From Sanghuangporus weigelae (lineage: Eukaryota > Basidiomycota > Agaricomycetes > Hymenochaetales > Hymenochaetaceae): a DNA stretch of 64,000 bases. Location of the stretch: NCBI GenBank assembly GCA_033182465.1, contig CP137319.1:1426001-1490000 (forward strand). The letters run 5' to 3'. A program made the position numbers and the translations under genes. Positions within the stretch are counted from its first letter, which is position 1; every line of letters starts with the position of its first letter. Of this stretch, positions 42,540 to 54,941 are shown piece after piece. The notes below the pieces were generated by a model. The model was not told where the DNA came from and ran no database searches. It worked only from the letters and a program-made list of their open reading frames with translations.

Positions 42540-44175
42540 TTACGCCCGACTCCCGTACACGTCTCGTGGTGCAGTACCAGCCTGGCCCTTACTGATGTTA
42601 GCCTGAGCCCATTTTTTAATCCGGATAGACTCAATCTGAATGAAGCCGGTCGTGTCGGTTGGCTCGAATCCTCCAAGCTCATCCATGGATGACTCGTGCT
42701 CATCATAAAGACCTTCGTCCGAAAATCGACCCTCCACGACGACGTTACCCTTGTATAACTTGAGACGGACTACACCATTTACGGTGCGCTGACTCGTTGG
42801 GATGCAAGAGGTGATGAATTCACGCTCGGGAGTGAAGAAGTGACCGTTGTAGAGGATTTGGCTGAGTGCGGGTGTCACGAAGGTGTCTCGGAGACGACGA
42901 ACATTGCGGTCGAGTGTAAGGCCTTCAATGTCCATATGCGCTACGCGAAGGATAGTCGCTCCAGGACTCTCGTAGCATCCACGGCTCTTTACGCCAATGA
43001 AGCGATTCTCGACAATGTCGATTCGTCCGATACCGTGCTTGCGCGCAAGAGCATTGAGCTCAAGGAAGATCTCAACAGGATCCGTTACGGTCTTGGAATC
43101 TGTTGTTACTTTGCTCGGAAGTCCCCGGGTGAACTCAATGCTCAGACGCTCTGGCTGCGAAGGAGCGTCTTCAGGAGCGGCGGTGAGCTTCCACATGTCC
43201 ACAGGCGGTGTTGTATTAGGGTCCTCGAGGATCCCAGCTTCGTAAGAGATGTGGTAAAGGTTTTCATCCGTCGACCATGGCTTCGCCGCAGTCTGCTGGA
43301 CAGGGATGCCTTTCTCCGCGGCATACTGCAGGAGCGCAGCTCGGCCTGCGAATCGGCTATAGAATTCTAGGAACGTAGTGCAAATGAGAAATATGTAATA
43401 TGCGTTTTTATAGGTAAAATTTACCTGGAAGACGCCACGGTGCGATGACCTTAATGTCAGGCTTTAGGCCGTAGAAAGCAAGCTCAAATCGAACTTGATC
43501 ATTACCCTTGCCTGTGCAACCATGCGAAACATAGCTAAATATATGAAATCGGTAAAAAGAGCATCGATTAAGAGAAGGATGTAAATTTACGTACTCGCAT
43601 TGTTCCTTTTCCGCAACAGACATCATGCCTCGTGCAATTACCGGGCGAGCAAGAGAGGTGCCGAGGAGGTACACATTCTATGGAAATTACGGAGCAAGAC
43701 AACTGACTCCATCGCGAGCTCAAAAGACAAAAGAATCAATACTGCGGACCTCATAGATGGCGTTTGCCTGGAGAGCGGGGTAGATGAGTTCCGTAACAAA
43801 TTCGCGTTTCAGATCCTACACCGCAGTCTTCATTACTAGTAAATTAGAGCCATTTCTGCGCACCACATACCTCGAGAACAAATTTCTTAGCGCCAACTTT
43901 GAGCGCTTTAGCACGAGCAGCTTCGAAATCCTACAAACATGACTCAGGAACCAGTATCTCAGAAGCACTAGGAGTGATAGGGGTACCTCTTCCTGCCCAA
44001 CATCAGCCATGAAAGCTACGACCTCATAGCCTTGCTCGATCAGCCAGGCGAGAATACAGGAGGTATCTAGAGATGAAAAGCGAGTCAGAGTATGTGCATA
44101 TATCGAGTAAATGAGGCAAAACAAACCCAGGCCTCCAGAATAAGCAAGCAAGACGCGCCCTTTTGATGAAGGCAT
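42540..44175 (-). CDS. ARG1: Argininosuccinate synthase
   Basis: A minus-strand gene, ATG 44175-44173 ([16 protein letters not shown]), with the ATP-pyrophosphatase P-loop SGGLDTS split by an intron. Then come [84 protein letters not shown] and the C-terminal region ([19 protein letters not shown]). These are the citrulline/aspartate and ATP sites of the enzyme that joins citrulline and aspartate in arginine synthesis and the urea cycle. At least six short introns interrupt it. Length (~415 residues) is normal and no break was seen. It shares a ~400-bp divergent promoter with the She10-like gene; a perfect 14-bp palindrome lies in that promoter. Confidence 0.96.
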
Positions 44176-44313
44176 TGTGGATAGATACGCAGCAAAATAA
44201 GGCGAGAGTGGATGGAGAGGAAAGAAAAAGACGAAGAGACGCTGAAGATAATCGGCCGAGTCAGTGCTAAATCAGTAAATGTAAACTTTTTTCGACCCTG
44301 AGTCTGGTTCTGA

Positions 44314-44327
44314 AAGTCACGTGACTT
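44314..44327. promoter_or_regulatory. 14-bp perfect palindrome with CACGTG core in the ARG1 promoter
   Basis: AAGTCACGTGACTT lies about 140 nt upstream of the ARG1 ATG and 250 nt upstream of the divergent membrane-protein gene. TCACGTGA is the classical site of Cbf1/USF-type bHLH factors. The wider symmetry makes a real operator more likely than a bare hexamer does. Confidence 0.5.
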
Positions 44328-44573
44328 CTAGCTTGGAGGTGACGTGTGAATTATGATGGTCATCACGCGTATTTCTGTTGAAGTCTGTGTCTAAAAGCTC
44401 CCACTCTCTGCCAGTGGTTGACTCTCCTCTCCTACCATCATCAACGTCTGTTGATCGTTACAATTTGCCACGTCGACAACGACGACGTTGAACTCAACTC
44501 TGAACCTTTCTAAGCTGTGACATTTGCATTCTTCTTCGTCTCAGTTGATCTGAGCCTCAAACAACCAACCAAC

Positions 44574-47335
44574 ATGGTTGTCACTCGCAGAACATCGGTG
44601 CCAATGCCTCCCGCTTCGCGGACGAGCTCGACCACTGCTACGCCGAAAATTGATAAAGGAAAAATGGCTCATTCTCCGCTAGTTGTACGTGATGTCGAGG
44701 AGACTCTTCTTAACGGAGCTGCCTCAACGGAGGGTAACCATTTTGGCCCCCAGTTCTCCGACGACGCCCTCTTCTCTGTAAGTTTAGCTTACCAGGTCTT
44801 CTTAAGCAATCCTACTGAGCTTTTGTAGGACGGATCTCCCCCAAGGAAGATCGTGAGGGATAGAACAAAAGCAAAAACAAAGAGAAGAGAGGTGCGTCCA
44901 AGTCCTAACTCAGAATGTAGCTAGAAGCTCATGTCACTCCAGAGTAAGGCGTTGCTCAGACGCAAGAAACGACCTTCGAGTTGGTTGGATCTCTTCTCTC
45001 GGATGTTCATCCTCGCGTTCCTCATTTACTCTTTGTCTGTTTGCCCAACTGCCGACAAACAGAAATCGCCAGTCTGTCGCGCTTTGTCGGAATATCGCCG
45101 CCTCGTACTGGAACCCTACGTGATCACTCCCGTTCAAAATCTGCTCCACCATCCCTCGGTCTCTCCGTATACAGCTCCTGTTATTGTGAAAGCTCAGCCT
45201 ATACTTATCCGGTCGAAACAAGAATGGAACTCGCGCGTCGTCCCTAAGTGGAAGGCACACGTCGTTCCACAATGGGAGAAGCATATTGTTCCTACGTGGA
45301 ATGCGCACATTTCCCCACAATTAGCGCAACTTGACGCAAAAGTTGCCCCATACGTCCAGCGTGCTTCTAACTTCTACGAGAACCACGCGACTCCATATAT
45401 TAAGCAGGTGCAGAGTGCAGTATACAAGGCACGGCCTTACGTACTTCTCGCTGGCGCAAAGACGTTTGATGCGTACCAAGTCTCTAAACCCTATCTTGCC
45501 TGTTTGTACAAGGAGCTCGAGCGCGTTCCCCCGCTCGTCGTAGAATACGTGATCAATCCACTCGTCTCTGCTCGCCGCCAGTATGCCGACCCCCACGTCG
45601 AACTACTCCTAGAAAAGATCCGGGAACTGAGCTCCGGGGCGAGGTCAAGCTCTGGTGACGATGATTCGCCAATCATTACCTCCAGACAGGTCGACGGAGT
45701 GGGCAAGTCTACCGAAGTAGAACTGCCAGTTGCCTCGGAGCCAATTGCCGGCAGTGAGACGCTTTCTTCGGCTGCATCGGTTGTATCTGCTTCTTTATCA
45801 CTTGCAACGGGCTCCTCAGAGCCTTGGCCGACGGTCATGTCATCACAGAGTCCTGAAGCAAGCGAGAGTGCAACTTTGGCGTCAGCTTCGTCAATAATAT
45901 CCGCCTCTTTGATTCTTGGCGATGAAACCTCGGAATCTATTCCAGGAGCAACCTACTCTCCTGCGCCGGGGCCCGATCTATTGTCGGGACAGAAGGCGCA
46001 ATCAGAACCAGAACCAAAAGTTAATCTGCGATCCGACAAAGTCGAAGAGAACCCCAAGGCTTCTGATACGGAAACATCAACTGCGTCTGCAGTAGCATCG
46101 TCCAGCATCCTTGAATTGAGCGTCGATTCGACCAGTTCTGGTTTTAACGACGTACCTAAGGCTGACAAGTCATCTGTCTCGCCAACTTACTCCTCAAAGG
46201 ACGACGAACTCGACGATTTGCTTGCAGAGCTCGGACTAGATCTGGAAGAAACCATCTCCAGTGATGCTCCACCTCCAGAGCCGTCTGTAGTGGAAGAATC
46301 TGAAGAGGAGAAAGCTGCCCGAGAAGCAAAGCGTTTAGCTGAAGTGGCAGCAAAACGTCGCGAACTGGAGGGACGACACGCGAGATGGGAAGAGAAGTTG
46401 ACTGATACGATTGAGGCGCAGAAGCTGGTATTGAAGGAAGCATTAGCTGCCATCCGGCGAACAGGAGCCGCAGAACTCAAGATAAATTTGTCGATACGTG
46501 CTGGCATTGAGACGCTGAACTCCGAAGCCGAGAAGGCCCTGCGTGGTACCGATGCCTATTTCACAAAGTTGAGGACGGGAGGAAAGCCCGTTGCAGAGCA
46601 AGCTCGACTGTGGGATCGCGTTCTTGAGAAAGTCCAAGCGAAATTCGATGAGCGCGTGCAAGATGTTGAGGAGCTTGTCAATAAGTGGTACGAAGAAGAA
46701 GTTCTATCGAAGGAGCGGGAAGAAGTTCGTAAACTTTTGCGTCTTTCCATTGCGTCTATTGACTCTGGTGGCATTTCAGATCGAGAAGGCGTCGAACGCA
46801 GTCAGAGCCGTTGCTGAAGATGCACAGGCCGACATTGGACTTGATTATGCATGGCTCGACGACGTGACTTACATGGATTGGAAGCGTTACCACGCTCTTA
46901 TAGATAGTAAGTCTGTCATAGTCATACCCGCTATGGCATCCGCTGACAAAGTTTTTAGAGCACGGGGAATTCCTTCATGAACAACTGGCTCTCGCCAATG
47001 GCTCCCACACAGATCCATATCCTAACCCCGTTTATGACGCATTTGAGGACCTCCGTTCCGAAGTGCAAGATATTACTCTCGGATTTGAGACTCGTATACG
47101 TCGCATCAAGCGAGAAGGCGAGCGTGCCTTTGCCGAAGAACGTGCTGAACCCGAACAATCTGCGTCCGAGCCCGAAGTGTCGATACTTCCCGTGACTGAT
47201 GGTGGCAAGAAGGAGGACAAGGCATTCCAAGAGGTTGCAGATGCGATACTTGGCCGCAGTGAAGAAGAAGTCGGAGCTGCGATGAGTCGTGCGGAGGAGC
47301 AACAACCACAGGCCGCTGCTCATGAAGAACTTTGA
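44574..47335 (+). CDS. She10/Osw7-like single-pass membrane protein with coiled coil
   Basis: Exons 44574-44777, 44829-44891, 44943 to about 46732, then about 46788 onward and a last exon from about 46960 to 47335. A disordered, Ser/Thr-rich N-terminus and a basic stretch (RTKAKTKRRESKALLRRKKR) precede one membrane segment (RMFILAFLIYSLSVC). A distinctive region of Pro-anchored units follows (VVPKWKAH, VVPQWEKH, IVPTWNAH), and similar Pro-Tyr segments (YENHATPYIKQV, YVLLAGAKTFDAY). This is a pattern I associate with fungal She10/Osw7 proteins. A long Ser/acidic linker leads to a coiled coil (EEKAAREAKRLAEVAAKRRE, LWDRVLEKVQAKFDERVQ). The family link is an inference from layout. Function in this clade is unknown. 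Confidence 0.6.
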
Positions 47336-47640
47336 TCATGGTTATTCGATGTTGATGTTCATCAGTTTACCTTTACCTGGCACGTTCCCTTGAAGTGCAA
47401 CTGAATTTCACCCTTTTTCCAGCACCAATCGAACTCCCGCTCGTTTTTCCGCTCCGTTTTTGTCTTTATTCTGACTACTCAACGATTTACGATTGATTAT
47501 TCATTGTCTTTATGCTTGTGATTCCGCTTTAGCCCTTTCCTCATGCTGTCTTACGGTATACTGTGTAACATACAATACATATACACAGACTTAGTTTTCT
47601 GCTCTACTTTTTCTTACCTACCACCTTGCTGGCTTTCTCT

Positions 47641-47895
47641 CGAGTCTAAAAGAAAGTACGTTTTTCTTGGTTACAATTCTAGAATAATTGTACAACCGAA
47701 TGATACTGGAGCTTGAAGAGACTTGTCGAGTCTCAAAGAAAGTGCGCTTTTCTTGGTTACATTTCAAAAGACTTTGCCCTATCAAATGATATTGTTGCTT
47801 GAAAGGAGCGTCTCGTCTCAAGGAAGTTATGTTTTTCTTAATTACAGTTCCAAGAAAAGAATGGCCCAACCAAATGATGTCGGAGCTAACATAAA
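47641..47895. repeat. Three degenerate tandem units of about 86 bp
   Basis: Units begin near 47641, 47727 and 47814. Each has a cGAGTCTcAAaGAAAGT-like head, then TTTTTCTTGGTTACA, a short variable part, AACCAAATGATA-like sequence and a GCTTGAAGAG-like tail. The units have drifted from one another, so the array is not recent. It lies about 300 bp past the stop of the She10-like gene. Confidence 0.75.
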
Positions 47896-48810
47896 TATTA
47901 TATTATTATTCCATTCCCACTCGTCAGAACACGTGGTCTGAACTACCAAGTCCGAGTCTGTCTGCGTCTTCGTCTTCGACAGCTGCTGTGGCGACTGCAA
48001 CTGCTACTGGACATGAATCGATGTTATTCTAGCATATCGTGCATGGTCCTCAAACATCGTAGATCCCCTCTACGCAATTCTCGTAGCACCTGGTGACTAG
48101 TGCGTTTATCCGAGGACTCGGCAACTCGGTCCTTTCTTCTCCTCTCCGCTCAAAATCACTGTAAACCTTCAAACTCAGCATTTTAATTCCGTCATCCATA
48201 TCATATCATAGGTATCCACTCTCCTTTCTGCGCTATTCTTAGGTCATTTATTGAAGACTCATCTTTGAAACCTTGACTCACCTTACACTACATCCCCTGC
48301 AAGATCGCGCCGGCCAAACGCTTTCATTTCTGTGGTACTATAGCTTTCCGAGTTCGGAAGTTTGCTCATTGGTGCACACTTAGTTCTTAGGCCAGGATTC
48401 GAAGATCCTGCACTGCTTATCCGCCCCACTTTTTGTTTCTTGTTCCTCAATTGGGGGGCGCCGGCGGGGAGGACTACTTATTCCTGACCGACAGATTCCA
48501 GTGACTGTCACTTATTTACGGCGTCAATCTTCTCATCAGAAATAGATCACACTGATTTGATGCATATCTCGTAATTCACTCTGTGTCTATCTGGTTGCTC
48601 TCGGGAACAAACCTCCGTTGAAGAACCTCGCGTATTATCGTATCGTGTAGCATGATGGACAGTATCATTCAACTGCATTCTGCACGAGTGGAAACGAACA
48701 GGTTGGGGAGCGCTCACGCAATTTTCGTCTATAAGATGGCTCCGGCCAAGCGATAATCGATATCCCGTGCAGTCTCTCATCTTACCTGCCTCACCACGAG
48801 TGCTGGTTCC
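47896..48810. other. Intergenic before the first P450
   Basis: No supported gene. There is a GC-rich patch near 48452-48472 (ggggggcgccggcgggg), and a short hairpin (caggattcgaagatcctg) near 48393 that resembles a T arm but has no matching D or anticodon arm. Confidence 0.45.
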
Positions 48811-50961
48811 ATGATGTTTGCTTCCAACTGGTTGCCGCTTAACCTAAAGCCAATACTCTCAGAGCTTAGCTTCGGCGATGGTGAACCGCACAGCAAGATT
48901 TCTTCTTTCGCAGTTGCCGGAATATGCGTTCTCCTTGCATCACTCGTCCGGTATGTGAGGACGAAGCAGCCCACGGTACGATCTAGTTCTGTGATGCACT
49001 ACATTCTCACTAACAGGCATGCAGGTTGATGTACCGGTGGAGGGCTCTTCCGGAGGCGTCTCTGCATATCTATACGCGTACGAGTTCATCGGGAATGCGA
49101 AATCCATTCTGGGAGATGCATATTACAAGGTCAGTCTTTCTGACGACTCGCTAAGGATTGCCGTTGTTAACTTCGCTATGCATAGTACGGTCGAGGCACG
49201 TTCAAGATTCCCGGGGTGGAGCGGTACACGGTGGTACTGAACAGACGTGATCTCATCGAAGAAGTAACGAAAGCCTCCGATGAGAAAGTCTCATTTAACG
49301 AGGCATCTGCCGACGTCCGTCCTTCTATGTTTCAATTTGTTTGTTTACTCTTTCTTAGTTTTCTTTCCGTTTCAGTTGTTTATATCCAAATGGACGTTTG
49401 GAGAAAACATAATAAAGAGCCATTATCATATACCCATCATTCGTAATCGGTTGACTCGCCTCTTGCCAACCGTATTCGATGATGTTATGGACGAGATCGA
49501 ACATGCATTTAATGACCTTATTCCCGCCGCGGTCGAGAAAGGTGAGCAACTTTTATAACTTCAGATTCTTCTCGTCATGCTCATTATTGTCAAGAATGGG
49601 TCGCTATACCCACTCTGGATATTGCGAGAAATGTTGTTTGCAGAACCAGTAATAGGATTTTCGTGGGCCTTCCTCTCTGTCAGTGATACTCTCTTATACT
49701 TTCGTTCTCATCACGACTTGAGCTAACCTTTGGTATTATAGGCAGGGACCCCGATTACATTGATCTGAACATCAACCATACGATCGATATCATGAAGACG
49801 GTGTTTACACTCATCAGAGTACCAGAAATTCTGCGTCCGTAAGTATATTTAAACCTTGATGTAACGAATATCGGTGCTTAATTCACCTTAGCATCGTCAG
49901 CCCTTTTGTGAGCACCGCACCGCGAAATATACGCCGAGGGATGAGGCTTCTTGGCCCGGTACTGGAGGAGAGATTTCGCCTGTACGAGGAGAATGGAGAT
50001 GATTGGCCTGGAAAGCCTGTAAGTCGGTATCGCATTTCGCACCTAACAAGATCTAAGACTTTACAAAAAGGTTGACATGATTTCGTGGCTTCTTGATGAT
50101 GCTCCTGAAGACGAGAGACGGAGCGTGCGCGAACTGACGAAGAGGATGCTCGCCATTAACTGGGCAGCTATCCATACTTCATCAAATGTGAGGACCATGC
50201 TATTGGCAAACTTTTGGTATTCTGAATTCTATCGTTGATTCCAGAGCTTTACCCACGCCTTGTTCCACTTAGTAGCGGAACCCGAATACATTGAACCCAT
50301 TCGCGAGGAGGTCGAGCGCGTGATAAAGGAAAATGGCTGGTCGAAGGTTGCGATGACCAAGATGTGGAAGCTCGACAGCTTCATGAAAGAAAGTCAGCGA
50401 ATGAACGGTATTAATCTGGGTGAGCGACTTCATTCACCGCACGAACGTTTGGTTTGTACTTACGAGCCATTAAGTGTCATTGAATCGCAAGGTCATGTCG
50501 GACTATACGTTGTCAGATGGAACTTTCCTACCGAAAGGCACTTTCCTGAATGCAAACCTCAGAGGTCTTCATTTCGATGAATCCAATTATCCGAATCCAG
50601 ATAAGTTTGATGGCTTCCGATTCTCAAGGATGCGCGGTGAGAGCCTGGAAGAGAGCGCAAAGCACCAAATGGCGAACACCGCCGCCGATTATTTGGCCTT
50701 TGGACATGGTCGCCATGCTTGGTACGTTGAATAATCTTATAGTGAAGACATTACCTGTTTACTCACTTACCTGGATTTTATTTCAGCCCCGGCCGTTTCT
50801 TTGCGGTGAACGAGCTGAAGGCCATGATGGCGTATTTACTCATGAACTATGACATAAAGGCAGAAGTTGAGGGCGTGAGGCCGGAGAACGTCTATCATGC
50901 CACGCGACTGAACCCGAATCCGACGGCTAAGGTGCTGCTGAGAAAGCGAGCACGAGCTTAA
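48811..50961 (+). CDS. Cytochrome P450 monooxygenase (copy 1)
   Basis: A membrane-anchored P450 spread over about ten exons. It starts MMFASNWLPLNL with a hydrophobic anchor (FAVAGICVLLASLVRYV). Recognisable parts are VERYTVVLNRRDLIEEV, WTFGENIIKSHYHIPIIRN, CRTSNRIFVGLPLCRDPDY, the I-helix AAIHTSSNSFTHALFH, the K-helix E-x-x-R in KLDSFMKESQRMNG, LNRKVMSDYTLSDGTFLP and the heme loop AFGHGRHACPGRFF with the thiolate Cys (created across the last intron at about 50722). It uses NADPH-P450 reductase electrons to hydroxylate small molecules. The substrate cannot be told; related basidiomycete P450s are often annotated as ent-kaurene-oxidase-like. No defect was seen. A close paralogue follows 1.3 kb downstream in the same direction. 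Confidence 0.93.
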
Positions 50962-52234
50962 GTGAGGAAGGCCTTTGCACTTCTCCAAGAACATTGGTTT
51001 ATGCAAACATCGGCTGGTCCGCTTTAGTGTACATGATGAAAAAATCCGTATTTATTACGAAAGAATGACAAACACTTTTGTATTCGGCTTTCAGAAAAGA
51101 CGATACTCCACGATCACATGAATTCGACCGTGACCTGAGTAGTAGAGTACGAGTCTCATCTTCTTTTTGTTTCTTCCAGACGACATCGGGCCGTGTGAGC
51201 AAACAGGTGCCTTCCTCGAGAGGCAATTTCACTGTGATGATCGATTATACATCATGCCATGGGCGACTCGGATAAGGCGGTATCCAATGGTGTCTGGGTA
51301 CCAACTCAAGCTTTTCCCTGTAGTATTGTTAACCGACCACAGATTGCGAGGCCATTCAGACGTTCCTGTGATTCACTTATGATGCAGTCGGAATCTATTG
51401 AAACTGACCTCGTACGTAGAGCGTCGTGGAGCATCAGCAGAAGTAACAACCAATAACCAAAGTTTGCGGAGTAGGTGGTCTTATGTTGCATCCAGGCAAT
51501 CCTGCTCTTTACGATACGTTTAACAGCTTTTAAAAGAGATAAACAAGGACATTGCTGAAACTTATCTGCAAGTAATCGATACTGCATGAATGCGTAACAT
51601 CATCAGGGATAGTCGAACATTGTTACTGGCACGGTTGATTGGTCGCGCAAACTGATTGAGAGTCAAGGATGATAAGAGCTACGCCAATATTGTACAGTAC
51701 CTGTATTGCAACCTTTGCTCTATCGGCGCTCTGCATATAGCGCCGATGGGATACCTCCAGGTTGCCGCTCTCCGAAAATGGTTTTCGATGCACGCCATAT
51801 ATTTTCGTCAACTTCGATCCAATAGCAGTGGCCTTGGTAGAACGTAGCAACTGTCCGGAGATGCTTCTCTTGTTCATCAGGTGGCCTCACTCCGATACCC
51901 GCGATGCCTACCTATCCCGTTTTACATTCTTCAAGTTAGCATTGTCGTTTCCCTATGGCAAGCTTTCTCCAACTCGTAATCTATCTGACACTGACTCTCA
52001 TGCTATTAATGTAGCAAGTACTTCTCTTCTACTTCCATACCTTCCTTTACATCGGACAGAGTTCGGCAGTTCTTTGCATTGTTTGGGTGTGAAGCGGATG
52101 CAGCGTCCAGCTCCGCTAGAGTCTCTCACGGAGTCTGTCTGATAAACAAGATCCGACTGGGAATAAACGTTGCTCCCACTGATCTTCAACACCCATCTTG
52201 TCCCTTGGCTGGCGTTACCTGTAGAGCGTGGAAA
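50962..52234. other. Spacer between the tandem P450 genes
   Basis: No supported gene. The P450-2 frame is open upstream to about 52079, so a longer N-terminus is possible. Other frames lack any family signature. Confidence 0.45.
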
Positions 52235-54394
52235 ATGCAAAACTCTTCAAGCCGGAGCTCTGTCTTGATAGAGACGTTTCTAGCTGCAGCAAGCGGTGAA
52301 GGAGAACGTGGCCCTTATTTCTCCCTCGCTCTTGCTGGTATATGTATCGCGCTTGTTTCAATTGCTCGGCATATCGCTATCGCCAGGAAACTCTCCGTAT
52401 GTATATGAATATTAATGGGATGTTTAAATTGAGAGCCCTCTAGTTTCATGTACCTCTCGAAGCACCTTCCGGAACAATCCTCTTCTACATCGGCGCTTAC
52501 GAGTTTCTCAAAAATACGAAGTCCATCCTGAGGCAGGCTTACAAAAAGGCATGTATAGGGTCTCCCCTTCTACATTTCCCACCTTTTCTGACTAGAAAGT
52601 ACGCATAGTACGGACAAGCAACATTCAGGGTTCCGGAACTGGACCATTATACTGTGGTCATCAACAAACCAGAACTTGTTGATGAAGTCAAAAAGGCTTC
52701 TGACGATATATTCTCCATCGCAGAAGCAACTGTCGAGGTTCGAGCTGATCTCACACGCTGCTAATATGCTCTACCTGTCTGATCGTCTTTCAAGACTCTT
52801 GCTGCTCGCTGGACATCCGGGGAGAACCTCCTAAGGGACCCGTATCATGTGCATATAATTCAAAACCAGTTGACGCGCTCCCTCAATGCCTCTTTCGAGA
52901 ACATTAGAGATGAGATAGCGGAGGCATTTAATGATCTTATTCCCGCAACAACTGATGGTGAGTCCTGTACCAAGACTGGCGGAAAGACTGCTGATTGAAT
53001 GAAAACCTGTAATACCGCAGGGTGGGTCGCCTTTCCTGCTTTGCAGACCATGAGGAATATCGTTTGCAGGACGAGTAACAGAATCTTCGTTGGGCTTCCC
53101 CTTTGTGAGTCTAGACTCCTTGGCGGTAAATCTTTGTAGAATGACTACATTATGAAACAGGCAGAGACCCAGATTATATCGATCTGAATATTAATTTCAC
53201 AATTGATCTCATCTACAACCTATATATGATCCGCAAGTTTCCAACCATCCTGCGTCCGTAAGTATCTTCTTACTTTTTCTATCCAGCTGATCATTTACTA
53301 TTCCACAAATATAGGATAGTCGGAAACGTTGTTTCCTCTTTGCCGAAAAACTTACGAAGAGGTATGAAACACCTGCGGCCTCTTTTCGAGGAGAGATTGC
53401 GTCTGTATGAGGAGAATGGAGACGATTGGCCAGACAAGCCAGTAAGATGTTATCCTTCCCCTTTGCCTTTTCATCATCTAGAGATCGACCATTATCAGAA
53501 TGACATGATCTCTTGGATTATCGATGGGGCATCCGAACAAGAGAGGACAAGTATCAAAGAACTTACGAGGAGGATGCTGTTCATAAATTTCGCGGCCATT
53601 CATACTTCGTCTAACGTGAGTTATCTTTGCTCCAAAGTCATCACCTTGTTGATATGCGTGCATAACCAACATGATTTATAGAGCTTCACGCATGCTCTCT
53701 TCCATTTGGCCACGGAACCACATTATATTGCCCCCTTGCGCGAAGAGGTCGAGGCCGTCATTAAAGAGGAAGGCTGGACAAAGATAGCGATGACGAAAAT
53801 GTGGAAGCTTGACAGTTTCTTGAAAGAAAGCATACGTATCAACGGGATATTTACGCGTACGTACTCTTAATCTGCCTTGCTCCATTCACCGAGCGCCTAT
53901 TGAAAATTTCTCTAGTCACTCTGAATCGAAAGGTCATGAGGGACTATACAATGTCAGATGGAACATTCCTGCCTGCAGGTACATTCGTTGCAGCGAACAT
54001 AGCAGCACAACATAGTGACGATGTGCATTATCCTGACGCGGACAAATTTGACGGCTTCCGGTTCTCGAAAATGCGTGAGCAGAGTGTGGAAGAGAGCTTG
54101 AAGCACCAAACGGTCAACACTGCTTCGGACTATCTCGCGTTTGGACACGGTCGTCATGCATGGTATGTTGCAATTTACTTTGATGATATGTCGTGATTGT
54201 TATTTGATTCTGCATGTAGCCCGGGTCGTTTCTTTGCAGTTAACGAGCTGAAGGCTATGATGGCATACCTACTTATGAATTACGACGTAAAGTCAGAAGT
54301 CGAGGGAGTGAGACCAGAGAATGTATACATGGGAACTCGTCTCATACCGAACCCGACGGCGAAAGTACTGATTAAGAAGCGAGCTAACATCTAA
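52235..54394 (+). CDS. Cytochrome P450 monooxygenase (copy 2, tandem paralogue)
   Basis: The same exon layout and motifs as the upstream P450. MQNSSSRSSVLIETFL precedes the anchor (FSLALAGICIALVSIARHI). Then come LDHYTVVINKPELVDEV, TRSLNASFENIRDEIAEAF, CRTSNRIFVGLPLCRDPDY (identical to copy 1), AAIHTSSNSFTHALFHLA, KLDSFLKESIRINGI (E-x-x-R), LNRKVMRDYTMSDGTFLP and AFGHGRHACPGRFFAVNELK. The C-terminal KAMMAYLLMNYD is shared too. The two clearly arose by tandem duplication, with divergence concentrated in the N-terminal third and in substrate-recognition stretches. No break was seen. Position 52235 is taken as start because the signal-anchor follows; upstream in-frame ATGs exist. Confidence 0.92.
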
Positions 54395-54941
54395 GAGTAA
54401 GCTCTTCCATTTATTGGAATCATCAGCTCCAAGGCAGTCTTTTAACTGACATTATATGTTAGAGAACTACATAACCAGAACTCTCAAAATACTCTTATGA
54501 TATTCTCTTCTTTACTCATTTTTAAGCTTTGTGAGTGGAAATCAACGTAAGCGAAGAGTTCGATTTGGTTGTAATACTATTATAAAAGCTTGAGTGTTTT
54601 GAAGAAGCTGCAATCAAAAGTGCACTAGAAAGACACATAGAGAGTACGATATGAAAACTCAAATCAGAACTAATTAAGCCTTTATTGTGGTTTCCTCTAT
54701 GCTCATATCATAAACAAATGAAATGTAAACAGTTGACTCCAGCTTCCAATGAAGCGGAGTCTCAATTGGGACGCGCTATAGTCATGTGTTGGTCACGTGC
54801 TTGAACCAACCTCTGTAATTATAATTTATATAATAAAATTGCCTGCCCTGCTATCAACGTCCTCCATCATCCTCAGATTCCAGCTCTTCGCGGACGGTCT
54901 TCTTGAAACTCCAAAATAACAGAAATCTCGGAGGTAAACCG
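54395..54941. other. Intergenic, P450-2 3' flank and CTU1 promoter
   Basis: AT-rich, no gene. A CACGTG (54794-54799) lies about 145 nt before the CTU1 ATG. Confidence 0.4.

Noticed and set aside
48385-48425. A T-arm-like hairpin (caggattcgaagatcctg) as a possible tRNA
   Set aside because: No D arm, anticodon arm or acceptor stem can be drawn around it.
51762-52142. A 126-codon frame between the P450 genes
   Set aside because: No family signature or promoter; the composition resembles non-coding sequence.
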